The translations under genes and the position numbers were made by a program. Positions 25,774 through 33,067 of a DNA stretch of 64,000 bases are shown piece after piece (positions within the stretch are counted from its first letter, which is position 1; the number at the start of each line of letters is the position of its first letter). Source of the stretch: Macrococcus epidermidis (GTDB lineage: Bacteria; Bacillota; Bacilli; Staphylococcales; Staphylococcaceae); the NCBI RefSeq assembly GCF_003259695.1, contig NZ_PZJH01000001.1, forward strand, positions 558,001-622,000. Direction: 5' to 3'. The notes under the pieces were generated by a model that saw nothing but the letters and a program-made list of their open reading frames with translations, was not told the DNA's origin and did not search any database.

Positions 25774-26040
25774 TTACCACCCTGAAATGTAGTAGGCTAA
25801 AAGTAAAAGTGCGCCCATCAATAATATTGGAACAAGACTAAATAACAATAAAAGTATTTGATGTTTTGCTTTTGAAATAATAGATAATATAAATCCGATG
25901 AATCCTGAGAAAATAAAGATATTCATACAAATACCTTGAGTATCATAATCGCTCATTATATCGTATGGAAGTATATAGGATAGGGCGAAAGCGATTAAAC
26001 TAATTGATGTAAATAATATACTTATCCATTTCAATTGCAT
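25774..26040 (-). CDS. Small three-TM hypothetical membrane protein
   Basis: 88 residues with three hydrophobic segments (ISILFTSISLIAFALSYIL, IFIFSGFIGFILSII, LLLLFSLVPILLMGALLLLA). ATG follows GAGGTG. First gene of the three-gene membrane operon. The function is unknown. Confidence 0.62.
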   Translation of the reverse strand: MQLKWISILFTSISLIAFALSYILPYDIMSDYDTQGICMNIFIFSGFIGFILSIISKAKHQILLLLFSLVPILLMGALLLLAYYISGW

Positions 26041-26089
26041 ATCATCACCTCTTACAATGATTATACACTATTTACAAAATTAGTATAAA

Positions 26090-26386
26090 TCAAAACATAT
26101 CAATGATATTTTTAATAATAATACAAGCAACGATTAGAATAATAATCGCTGAAACTTTATTAAGGATTACAATAATATTACCTTGCTTATCAATTGATCC
26201 AATAATTTTTCCGATATAGGCAAGTGATATGATCCATAATCACGATACTGCGATACAGGTTAATGTAAATGCAATTCAGTAATGACCAAGAAATAAACAG
26301 TATAATCCTGAACATGAACCTATCGTTAAAGAATTCGAGGCCATATTAAATACATATAATATGACGTCACTAATAATATCGGGTGT
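26090..26386 (-). pseudogene. Remnant of a membrane exporter (LysE/RhtB-like, C-terminal half)
   Basis: One minus-strand frame encodes hydrophobic segments resembling a LysE/RhtB end: LWIISLAYIGKIIGSIDKQ, then ILNKVSAIIILIVACIII. It is broken by two TGA codons, both where tryptophan fits (GHY*IAF and VS*LWII), and lacks an N-terminal half. A TAA precedes it. It has no start or ribosome site. The assignment to LysE is tentative; the decay is clear. Confidence 0.5.
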
Positions 26387-26391
26387 TTAAA

Positions 26392-26589
26392 TTAATGAAC
26401 AATTAACCACCCGATAAATGCTACTATAACTAATACTAAAATAAATATGCCTAAAGTTTTATTATTCATAGAACTTAAAAAATTACCGGTATATGCATTT
26501 TGTGAACTGTCTTTAAGATTACCGATACTATTTCGTTCAATTTCTTTTCTTCTTAACTGATCTCTTTGATCCTCTGGTGACAGACTCAT
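26392..26589 (-). CDS. Small C-tail-anchored hypothetical protein
   Basis: 65 residues from ATG 26589. A charged N-terminal half (SPEDQRDQLRRKEIERNS) is followed by a single C-terminal membrane segment (LGIFILVLVIVAFIGWLIV), giving tail-anchored topology. The in-frame TTG at 26598 is less likely. The ribosome site is weak. No family recognised. Confidence 0.58.
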   Translation of the reverse strand: MSLSPEDQRDQLRRKEIERNSIGNLKDSSQNAYTGNFLSSMNNKTLGIFILVLVIVAFIGWLIVH

Positions 26590-26722
26590 TAATATCAACT
26601 CATTTCAGTTTTTCCATTTATTATACATAATATTCGGAAAATTGGAAGTGAAGTTTATATCGAGCTTCTCTGGGTATTTATTAATTTTAAGATATTACAT
26701 TACTAACTTAGAGGAGGCGCAT

Positions 26723-27208
26723 ATGAAAGATATCGAAATCATCCAATACACAGACGACTATAAGCAAGAGGTTAATGAGTTTATCATAAATATCAAACTC
26801 CATGAATTTGATATTGAAAACGTAACGTATGATAACCAACCAGATTTAAAGAACATATTAGGAACCTATATTAATACAGGTGGTCAGTTCTGGTTAGCAC
26901 TCTATGAAGGTAAAGTCGTTGGTACAATCGCTTTATTAAAATTAAAAGATAACAACAGTGCTTTGAAGAGAGTATATGTTGATTCAAATACAAGGAATAT
27001 GAAGATAGGTAAGAAACTATTAGATCATGTCACTCAACACGCACACGATGATGGTATTAAATCTATTTATTTAGGAACAATTGATAAGTTTGAAGCAGCT
27101 CAGCATTTCTATAGAAAGAACGGGTTTCATTTAATACCGAAAGAAGAACTGCCAAGCGATTTCAGTATTGTTCCACAGGATAATCGTTTTTATTATAAAG
27201 ATATTTAA
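26723..27208 (+). CDS. GNAT N-acetyltransferase
   Basis: A 161-residue acetyltransferase starting at ATG 26723 (GAGGAGG upstream). LKRVYVDSNTRNMKIGKKLLDH is the acetyl-CoA region (RNMKIGKK in place of RGxGxG), then LGTIDKFEAAQHFYRKNGF and a typical C-terminal FSIVPQDNRFYYKDI. The same ending is seen in MarR-linked and YvbK-like acetyltransferases. A terminator follows. Confidence 0.85.
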   Translation: MKDIEIIQYTDDYKQEVNEFIINIKLHEFDIENVTYDNQPDLKNILGTYINTGGQFWLALYEGKVVGTIALLKLKDNNSALKRVYVDSNTRNMKIGKKLLDHVTQHAHDDGIKSIYLGTIDKFEAAQHFYRKNGFHLIPKEELPSDFSIVPQDNRFYYKDI

Positions 27209-27231
27209 GATACCGAGAGGTGTCTTTTTTT
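27208..27231 (+). terminator. Terminator after a GNAT gene
   Basis: AGATACC and GGTGTCT pair around a four-base loop, followed by seven T residues. Confidence 0.75.
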
Positions 27232-27282
27232 ATTTGTTCATATATAATATTTATAATTATTTGATATGATAAGGAGATTCTA

Positions 27283-27693
27283 ATGATTAGAGAACTAAAT
27301 GATATTTCTATGATAAATCAGGAACTAACTGATTTGATACAATTAGCAGTGAGTTCTAAAAGTGTAAACGAATTATTAGCAGACGCCATTACTTGTAACG
27401 TTGCTAAGTGTTATGTTTATGTAGATGAGAATAATTTCATTGGAATTATAACTATTAATGTACAAGACGATAAATGTGTAATTACTAGTTTTGCAGTTGA
27501 TGAAACTTATCGAGGAAGAGGTATTGGGAAGAAATTGATCAATCACATTAAAGATAAATATAATTATATTGTTGCAGAGACAGATGATGAAGCAATAACG
27601 TTTTATCGTAAACAAGGATTTGTTATTGAATCATTAGGAGAAAAACATCCAGGTGTAAATAGATATTTATGTACAACTAAAATAGAGCGGTAA
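27283..27693 (+). CDS. GNAT N-acetyltransferase
   Basis: A short acetyltransferase of 136 residues. SFAVDETYRGRGIGKKLINHIK is a complete acetyl-CoA motif, then ETDDEAITFYRKQGFVIESLG and a C-terminal HPGVNRYLC, usual in the family. ATG follows AAGGAG. A HIT gene follows after 50 bases and may be co-transcribed. Confidence 0.86.
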   Translation: MIRELNDISMINQELTDLIQLAVSSKSVNELLADAITCNVAKCYVYVDENNFIGIITINVQDDKCVITSFAVDETYRGRGIGKKLINHIKDKYNYIVAETDDEAITFYRKQGFVIESLGEKHPGVNRYLCTTKIER

Positions 27694-27743
27694 TATATTG
27701 ATATAAAGAATTCTATAAAAACGTGAGTGGAAGTGAATGGTTT

Positions 27744-28127
27744 ATGTGTATTTTCTGTAATGAGCTTGATAAAGATCAAATTTTATATGAGACAAAGCAT
27801 TTTAAGGTTGTATTTGATATCAATCCAGAACAAGTAGGACATATGCTTTTAATATCAAAGAAACATTATATGAATTATCTAGAACTACCGGATAGAGTGG
27901 TTTTAGATTTAATTCAACTAGAAAGAAAACTAATTCAAATATTAGAAAATGATATGAATATATTTGGCGTTTCAATAATAAGAAATAATGGACGAGTAAT
28001 GGACAATGGAACACATTTTCACGAACATATTATACCGCGATATGAATCAGATGGATTTTGGGAAGAGGGTCCAACTGAAAATTTCTCATTTGATTTTACA
28101 CGATTTATTACACTTTTAAATTCCTGA
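27744..28127 (+). CDS. HIT-family protein
   Basis: 127 residues of the histidine-triad superfamily, nucleotide hydrolases or transferases acting on dinucleoside or aminoacyl nucleotides. The CIFCNEL start carries a zinc-like CxxC, and the catalytic triad region is GTHFHEHIIPRY. I prefer ATG at 27744 (MCIFC, with GGAAGTGA upstream) to the GTG at 27723, because HIT proteins usually begin MCIFC. Confidence 0.86.
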   Translation: MCIFCNELDKDQILYETKHFKVVFDINPEQVGHMLLISKKHYMNYLELPDRVVLDLIQLERKLIQILENDMNIFGVSIIRNNGRVMDNGTHFHEHIIPRYESDGFWEEGPTENFSFDFTRFITLLNS

Positions 28128-28130
28128 ATG

Positions 28131-28156
28131 AGCATAGCAGAAGCTATGCTTTTTTA
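28131..28156 (+). terminator. Terminator after the HIT gene
   Basis: AGCATAGC and GCTATGCT form a tight hairpin with seven T residues. Confidence 0.8.
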
Positions 28157-28180
28157 TATCATCTGAAATTTAGATAATAA

Positions 28181-28319
28181 TAGCGGTATCACCTAATTTG
28201 AAATGAGGATACCGCTAATACTCATGAGTTTTAGCGGAATTGAATTAAAAATTAATTCGATACCGCTAATATTCGATAATAATAGCGGTGTCGGTTTATA
28301 AAAAGTTACGATTCCGCTA
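28181..28319. repeat. Tandem hairpin array, three units, 51-bp period (TAGCGG family)
   Basis: TAGCGG occurs at 28181, 28232 and 28283. Each opens a 37-bp inverted repeat closing GAT(A/T)CCGCTA at 28217, 28268 and 28319. Linkers are 14 bp. The geometry is identical to the array at 3762, although the loop sequences differ. Confidence 0.92.
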
Positions 28320-28344
28320 TCTACATAAAGAAATGTTCTTCTAT

Positions 28345-28406
28345 ACCTTAAATATACCTTAAATATTTAGTATTTTTATCCAATTTTTTAATTTTAGTGG
28401 TAAATT
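28345..28406 (+). promoter_or_regulatory. Phased-repeat promoter upstream of 28437 gene
   Basis: ACCTTAAATAT is repeated twice back to back (28345-28366, 11-bp period, so CTTAA-N6-CTTAA). Thirty-five bases later comes an extended -10, TGG-TAAATT (28398-28406), with no recognisable -35. This is the layout of promoters activated by an OmpR-type response regulator. Confidence 0.5.
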
Positions 28407-28436
28407 TAAGTTGTACTCATAGAAAGGGTGTTGTAT

Positions 28437-28838
28437 ATGAAAGAAAAAATTAGTATTAAAGATTATAAATTTATGCTGCTTTATTTGATACCATTTGCAT
28501 TTTTTGATGCATGGGCAGAAATTGTCAGAGGGGATATGATAGTATTTATCCCAATTTTAATTTTTGTTGTAATTATGAATACGATAATTTATAGAAAGAA
28601 ACTGAATTTTGGTTTCATAGCACTTGGTGTATTTATGAGTTATCTCGTAAGTTTAGGCGTGAGCTATATTGCACCTATTACAGTAAATGCTAGAAATGAT
28701 AGCTATGCATTAATGCCACTTGGCGTAAATTTATACATTTTACTATCTTCCATTGTATTTTTATTTATACATGCAATTTCTTATTTCGTGATGAAAGTGA
28801 TCTATAACACGAGAGGGAAAGGTTATTATAAGAACTAA
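28437..28838 (+). CDS. Hypothetical four-TM membrane protein
   Basis: 133 residues with four hydrophobic segments. It begins MKEKISIKDYKFMLLYLIP and ends with a basic tail (YNTRGKGYYKN). The ATG at 28437 follows AAAGGG at suitable spacing; an in-frame GTG at 28428 would lie inside that site. It is followed after 11 bases by a DUF805 gene and is probably co-transcribed. No family recognised. Confidence 0.65.
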   Translation: MKEKISIKDYKFMLLYLIPFAFFDAWAEIVRGDMIVFIPILIFVVIMNTIIYRKKLNFGFIALGVFMSYLVSLGVSYIAPITVNARNDSYALMPLGVNLYILLSSIVFLFIHAISYFVMKVIYNTRGKGYYKN

Positions 28839-28849
28839 CGGAGGTAAAT

Positions 28850-29344
28850 ATGGTAAGTAATATATTTTTTAAAGATGCCTATATGGATTTCTGGAAACGT
28901 GCTTTAGATTTCTCTGGCCGCTCATCACGTAAAGCATACTGGTTTCCGATGTTAGTGAATATCATTATTCTATTGTCAATATGGACAATTTGTACATATA
29001 TAGATGGACAGTTAGGTATTGATCCAGAAGCGAGATTTAGTATAAGTAATATTGTATATAAAACACTTAGTTTCTTTTTCTCGATTGGTGTTTTAAGCGT
29101 TTCAGTTAGAAGATTGCATGACACAAATTTATCAGGAATTATTGCAATAGTACCTGGCGTACTCGTTATGACAATCGTTTTAATATCGATGTTATTAAAT
29201 CAATTTGGAGTGGATACAGAAAGTATGATTAATATTGCAATGCCCGTTTGCCTGATTGGTATTGTAATTATATATCTTGTGTTACTTCTTAGAGACGGAA
29301 CACATGGACCAAACGAATATGGTGAAGATCCATTGAACAGGTAA
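28850..29344 (+). CDS. DUF805-family membrane protein
   Basis: 164 residues. The N-terminal FWKRALDFSGRSSRKAYWFP, the VRRLHDTNLSG motif after the second segment and the ending RDGTHGPNEYGEDPL are the DUF805 (YhaH-like) signature. Four membrane segments. The function is unknown. A paralogue lies at 31829. ATG follows GGAGG. Confidence 0.87.
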   Translation: MVSNIFFKDAYMDFWKRALDFSGRSSRKAYWFPMLVNIIILLSIWTICTYIDGQLGIDPEARFSISNIVYKTLSFFFSIGVLSVSVRRLHDTNLSGIIAIVPGVLVMTIVLISMLLNQFGVDTESMINIAMPVCLIGIVIIYLVLLLRDGTHGPNEYGEDPLNR

Positions 29345-29347
29345 TAA

Positions 29348-29435
29348 TAGCGGTATCACTTGATTTAAAATAGGGATACCGCTAATACTCATGAGTTTTG
29401 GCGGAATCGGCACATAAAAAGTTGCGATACCGCTA
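29348..29435. repeat. Tandem hairpin pair, 51-bp spacing (TAGCGG family)
   Basis: Two units: TAGCGG at 29348 closing GATACCGCTA at 29384 (37 bp), and the variant TGGCGG at 29399 closing at 29435 (37 bp). The spacing between unit starts is 51 bp, as in the arrays at 3762 and 28181. The linker ATACTCATGAGTTT is the same as in the 28181 array. Confidence 0.9.
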
Positions 29436-29460
29436 AGTACATTGCATAAAGTCGGTACTT

Positions 29461-29522
29461 ACCTTAAATTTACCTTAAACATCAAAATAATTAGCACTAT
29501 TTAACAATAATAATGGTACATT
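29461..29522 (+). promoter_or_regulatory. Phased-repeat promoter upstream of 29542/29751 genes
   Basis: ACCTTAAATTT-ACCTTAAACAT (29461-29482, 11-bp period) precedes TGG-TACATT (29514-29522). The distance from repeat to -10 is identical to that at 28345-28406, and both lack a -35. Confidence 0.5.
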
Positions 29523-29541
29523 TAACTCAAGAGGTGATGAT

Positions 29542-29730
29542 ATGAGATGGATGTTTATAATAATGATATTTATACTCTACATCAGTCTCACAACGCGTTT
29601 AAATATGATGACATTTAATCGTAGAAAAATGGATCGTAATATAAGTAAGGATACATATTTTAAGTTAAGCCTTGGTGTTAACGCTTTATGTATAACTATA
29701 TTTATTATTTATAACATTTTTACAAAATAA
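29542..29730 (+). CDS. Small two-TM hypothetical membrane protein
   Basis: 62 residues with two hydrophobic segments flanking a basic loop (NRRKMDRNISKD). ATG follows GAGGTG. It lies in front of the secreted-protein gene and may be co-transcribed with it. The function is unknown. Confidence 0.6.
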   Translation: MRWMFIIMIFILYISLTTRLNMMTFNRRKMDRNISKDTYFKLSLGVNALCITIFIIYNIFTK

Positions 29731-29750
29731 AGAATAAGAGGTGCAATATC

Positions 29751-30413
29751 ATGAAAAAATTACTTGCAGCAACAATTATTATGACGTCTTTAGTATCACC
29801 TGTAGTTATGAATCAATCAGCAGAAGCGGCAACGAAGTTAGAAAAGAAAACGATTTATCTACCTAAATTTAATAAGGCAACTTTTGATCAAATGAAAAAG
29901 GGAACTTACAAATATCATGGTGTGGGTTTAGGAATGACAAAAAAACAAGTTGAAGCACAAATAGGTAAAACAAGCATTACGCAAGGACACCATGATAAAG
30001 ACGATACTATGGGAACACATGTATTATCTGTATACGGAAAAAGTGAACGTTTATGGTTAAACTTTTATGATATAAACTATAAAACTAAATTTAATAATGC
30101 AAAGCTTGCAACTATGACTTTTATTGTTGAAGATAAGAATATTACTAAGAAAGCCTTTGAAAAATATACAGGTAAAGCTACTGGATATGAAGGTAGTATG
30201 AAATCTAATAAAAATATTGCAAGATATTATGGTAACTTAGGCGTAGTTTATTATAAAGATAAAGGAACTTGGAAAGTTGCTGAATATAGTATGCTAAGTC
30301 CTATGAATGAAGTAGGTATGCATGAATATGGTTATAAAGAAGGGCGTAAATTACCAGCTGGTGTGAAGTTACCTGAATGGATTACTGCAGACAATGGTGT
30401 TGAATATCAGTAA
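29751..30413 (+). CDS. Secreted hypothetical protein
   Basis: 220 residues with a clear Sec signal peptide: MKKLLAATIIMTSLVSP, hydrophobic core, cleavage after SAEA or AEAA near residue 26. The mature part includes YKYHGVGLGMTKKQVEAQIG, which resembles small secreted staphylococcal proteins with a GxxxGMTKxxVxxxxG helix. It is basic and has no membrane anchor or LPXTG, so it is probably released. No enzymatic motif is seen. The upstream phased-repeat promoter suggests regulated expression. Confidence 0.72.
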   Translation: MKKLLAATIIMTSLVSPVVMNQSAEAATKLEKKTIYLPKFNKATFDQMKKGTYKYHGVGLGMTKKQVEAQIGKTSITQGHHDKDDTMGTHVLSVYGKSERLWLNFYDINYKTKFNNAKLATMTFIVEDKNITKKAFEKYTGKATGYEGSMKSNKNIARYYGNLGVVYYKDKGTWKVAEYSMLSPMNEVGMHEYGYKEGRKLPAGVKLPEWITADNGVEYQ

Positions 30414-30442
30414 GGTATCGTAAGAAATTATATGGTGATGAT

Positions 30443-30646
30443 ATGGACATTTTTTCAATGATATCAAGTTGGCCTTTTGTTATTATTATTTCAACTCTAA
30501 TGACTTATGAAGATAAGAAGGATAACGTGAAGCTTGCGAGTAAACGTAGTTATTGCTACATTGCAACTGATGCTATCATGAGAATCTTTATTTTATCAGT
30601 TGTAATGAAATTTACGATGGAATTTGTATTGGAGATATTCAATTAA
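30443..30646 (+). CDS. Small two-TM hypothetical membrane protein
   Basis: 67 residues. Hydrophobic segments at both ends (MISSWPFVIIISTLM and MRIFILSVVMKFTMEFVLEIF) enclose a charged loop. ATG follows GGTGATG. No family recognised. A terminator follows. Confidence 0.58.
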   Translation: MDIFSMISSWPFVIIISTLMTYEDKKDNVKLASKRSYCYIATDAIMRIFILSVVMKFTMEFVLEIFN

Positions 30647-30669
30647 TAAATATATAATTATATCAATAG

Positions 30670-30709
30670 AAAACCAGACGCTAATTTTTTATGTTAGCCT
30701 CTGGTTTTT
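30670..30709. terminator. Bidirectional terminator
   Basis: AAAACCAGA-GCTAA and TTAGC-TCTGGTTTT pair with one bulge, with T-runs on both sides, between convergent genes. Confidence 0.8.
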
Positions 30710-30714
30710 GTAGT

Positions 30715-31455
30715 CTATTTATTAAATTCTTCTGATTTTTTGTAGTATGCGATAGTAGAATAGATGAGCACTGATGTAATTCCAATCATTGCTAAATATT
30801 GATTTTCACCACTAGTAGCTTGATAGAAAGCCAGTAATAATAATAAGCCGCTTAACATATATATCATTACGATATATGTCTTTGATAGTGCATGTAACAT
30901 CACAAGTCTTTCACCTTCATCTATATTGTTAATAAGCGTTGTCATGATTTGTCTATCTTCATAATCTAATTCGAATCCACTATTAGTGATTGAAGGAAAG
31001 GCTAATAATACAGTTCGATTATGTTTTGTGTATATTAGTACTAGAAACAAAAATATAACTACAATTATTGCATAATAAATTAAATATTGAGTTGAAGGCT
31101 TCAAAATAAAATCTGCTGTTGCTAAAGCAATTGCCAGAATAAGAATATTACTGGCATTTACAATATTTTTAGAAGATTTATTATATTGATTAAGCTGATA
31201 GATATATTGATCATCTTCACTTTTATTTTGTGGTTGAGACATAGCATTATATTGGTGCTTAGATTTTAAATATAATAAAACAGAGACAATCATTAACAAT
31301 GGAACGATATATATCATAAAATTAATTTGATATTTATGCGTAAAGTAAGTTATAAAGTCATTTACTAAAGGGAGTCCACCTCCGATTATCCCACCGAATA
31401 TAGCTCCGATTAATACTACATATAAGCTTCTTCCTAACTTTTTATCTTTTTTCAC
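30715..31455 (-). CDS. DUF3169-family membrane protein
   Basis: 246 residues with six to seven hydrophobic segments. The N-terminal LYVVLIGAIFGGIIGGG and the central region FELDYEDRQIMTTLINNIDEGER are DUF3169 features. The GTG start overlaps the stop of the preceding XRE gene (GTGA), a pairing common for this family in Firmicutes. The function is unknown. The DNA-binding partner probably controls it. Confidence 0.82.
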   Translation of the reverse strand: MKKDKKLGRSLYVVLIGAIFGGIIGGGLPLVNDFITYFTHKYQINFMIYIVPLLMIVSVLLYLKSKHQYNAMSQPQNKSEDDQYIYQLNQYNKSSKNIVNASNILILAIALATADFILKPSTQYLIYYAIIVVIFLFLVLIYTKHNRTVLLAFPSITNSGFELDYEDRQIMTTLINNIDEGERLVMLHALSKTYIVMIYMLSGLLLLLAFYQATSGENQYLAMIGITSVLIYSTIAYYKKSEEFNK

Positions 31456-31655
31456 AGCTCTTCCTCCTCAATTATAAATACATTTTCTACGGGTTCATCA
31501 AATATTCTAGCAATACGTACTGCGGTAAGAATAGAAGGCATGAAATCATCTCGCTCTATGAGAGAAATGGTTTGTCGAGATACTTTAGCGAGTTTAGCGA
31601 GTTGCGTCTGGTTATAGCCATCGCGTGCTCTTAGTTCTTTGAGTCTGTTTTTCAT
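31452..31655 (-). CDS. XRE-family transcriptional regulator (YP_-type, 67 aa)
   Basis: A 67-residue stand-alone helix-turn-helix: RLKELRARDGYNQTQLAKLA, recognition helix VSRQTISLIERDDFMP, ending in an acidic tail. ATG follows AGGAG. First gene of a two-gene unit with the DUF3169 membrane protein. Likely autoregulated, but I see no clear operator. Confidence 0.88.
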   Translation of the reverse strand: MKNRLKELRARDGYNQTQLAKLAKVSRQTISLIERDDFMPSILTAVRIARIFDEPVENVFIIEEEEL

Positions 31656-31762
31656 CTCTTAACTCCTTTCTGCATTCTTTATAAGTAGTGTAATGTATAT
31701 TTATCATTTTGACAAGTATATAAGTCAAAATATATAATATGATAGTCAAACTGATAACAAAC

Positions 31763-31807
31763 TTTAAGGTAACTTTAAGATTTACTGTTAACAATTTATG
31801 TTAAAGT
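31763..31807 (+). promoter_or_regulatory. Possible phased-repeat promoter of the second DUF805 gene
   Basis: CTTTAAGGTAACTTTAAG contains two TTTAA cores 11 bp apart, as in the 28345 and 29461 promoters but with the flanking bases in the opposite orientation. It is followed by TGT-TAAAGT. The repeat-to--10 distance is 15 bp shorter than in the other two, so the relation is weaker. Confidence 0.35.
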
Positions 31808-31828
31808 ATTTAGTGGGAGGTGTGAATA

Positions 31829-32329
31829 TTGAAAAAAGATCTCGGTTTTTTTGAAGCTTATAAAATATATTGGAAGAAGACTTTCAAAATGAAAGGTAGA
31901 GCTCGAAGGCTAGAATATTGGTCTCCAGCAATTATCAATACTATTATTGCTATTATTTTAATGGTGATTGGAAGTTATATAGATGCAGCTAATGGTGTTG
32001 CTATAGATGATGAAGATAGTATGACTGAAATGTTCAATTATATTTGGGGCTTAATTAATTTTATTCCTTTATTTACAGTGACAGCACGTCGATTACAAGA
32101 TATTAATATAAATGGTTGGTGGGCGTTGTTTCCCTATTTAGGTGTTGTAGCTATTGGAATTATTTTATTCCTAATAGGTATGTTATTAAATTTTAGTAAT
32201 TTTGAAATCGTAATTGTTATATGTATAATCTATTTCATTACAATAATCGTCTATTTCATATTTACATTAATTGAAGGAACCTCAGGTCCTAATAAATTTG
32301 GTGAAGATCCGAAGCGACAAATGTACTAA
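31829..32329 (+). CDS. DUF805-family membrane protein
   Basis: 166 residues, second DUF805 protein of the window. YWKKTFKMKGRARRLEYWSP, TARRLQDININGWWALFPYLG and the final EGTSGPNKFGEDPKRQ match the family. Four membrane segments. The start is TTG, preceded by GGGAGGTG. It ends about 100 bases before the signal peptidase gene. Confidence 0.87.
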   Translation: MKKDLGFFEAYKIYWKKTFKMKGRARRLEYWSPAIINTIIAIILMVIGSYIDAANGVAIDDEDSMTEMFNYIWGLINFIPLFTVTARRLQDININGWWALFPYLGVVAIGIILFLIGMLLNFSNFEIVIVICIIYFITIIVYFIFTLIEGTSGPNKFGEDPKRQMY

Positions 32330-32436
32330 GTTGATTAGTTAAGTTAAATTTTACGATTGAAATGTCTTATAAATTTTGGCACATTTTTGTATTTATGTGC
32401 GTGGTATTGTATCATGAATGCAGGAGTGTGAAAAAA

Positions 32437-33024
32437 ATGAAAAAAGAATTAAGAGAATGGATTATATCGATTGGATTAACATTAATTGCATTGTTTATTA
32501 TCCGATCATTTTTCTTTGTACAATATCAAGTAAGTGGTGACTCAATGGCACCAACTTTTGAGGATAAAGATCGTGTCATCATTAACAAAATGGCAACATG
32601 GACAAATGGTCTTGATAGGGGAGACGTTATCGTATTTCATGCGAATGATAAGAGTGATTATATTAAACGTTTAGTGGGTCTTCCTGGTGACAAGGTAGAA
32701 TATAAGGATGATCTATTATATGTTAATGGTAAGGTTGTAGAAGAGAATTATTTGCAGGCGAATCGTGAAATCAATGTTAACCCAATGCTAACTGAAAATT
32801 TCTCAGTGAAAACATTATCACATTCAGGCGGTAAAGATACTATTCCTACTGGTAAATATTTAGTGCTTGGAGATAATCGCGAAATCAGTCTTGATAGTCG
32901 TAAACCTGAGCTTGGTTTAATCAATAGCAAGAATATAGTAGGTAAAGTTTCAGTACGTATCTGGCCATTCAAAGATTTTGAGACTGACTTTTACGAAGAA
33001 GATTTTGATAAGGTAAATCAATAG
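32437..33024 (+). CDS. spsB: Type I signal peptidase
   Basis: Membrane-bound leader peptidase of 195 residues that removes Sec signal peptides. One N-terminal anchor (ISIGLTLIALFIIRSFFF) is followed by box B SGDSMAPTF with the catalytic serine, and box D DYIKRLVGLPGD with the catalytic lysine. Box E (GDNREISLDSRKPELG) is intact apart from the variable positions. ATG at 32437 follows AGGAGTG; the upstream extension to 32362 is not supported. It is the only signal peptidase in the window, and both catalytic residues are present, so it should be the active SpsB type. Confidence 0.93.
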   Translation: MKKELREWIISIGLTLIALFIIRSFFFVQYQVSGDSMAPTFEDKDRVIINKMATWTNGLDRGDVIVFHANDKSDYIKRLVGLPGDKVEYKDDLLYVNGKVVEENYLQANREINVNPMLTENFSVKTLSHSGGKDTIPTGKYLVLGDNREISLDSRKPELGLINSKNIVGKVSVRIWPFKDFETDFYEEDFDKVNQ

Positions 33025-33067
33025 AAAAAGCCTATTCAGTAGCTTTACTGAATAGGCTTATTTTTTA
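33024..33067. terminator. Bidirectional terminator between spsB and aquaporin
   Basis: AAGCCTATTCAGTA and TACTGAATAGGCTT form a 14-bp stem with T-runs on both strands. Confidence 0.9.

Noticed and set aside
22815-26386. Use of TGA as tryptophan
   Set aside because: Intact genes use TGG for Trp and TGA as stop (for example coaBC and the 10054 GNAT gene). The in-frame TGAs occur only in decayed genes.
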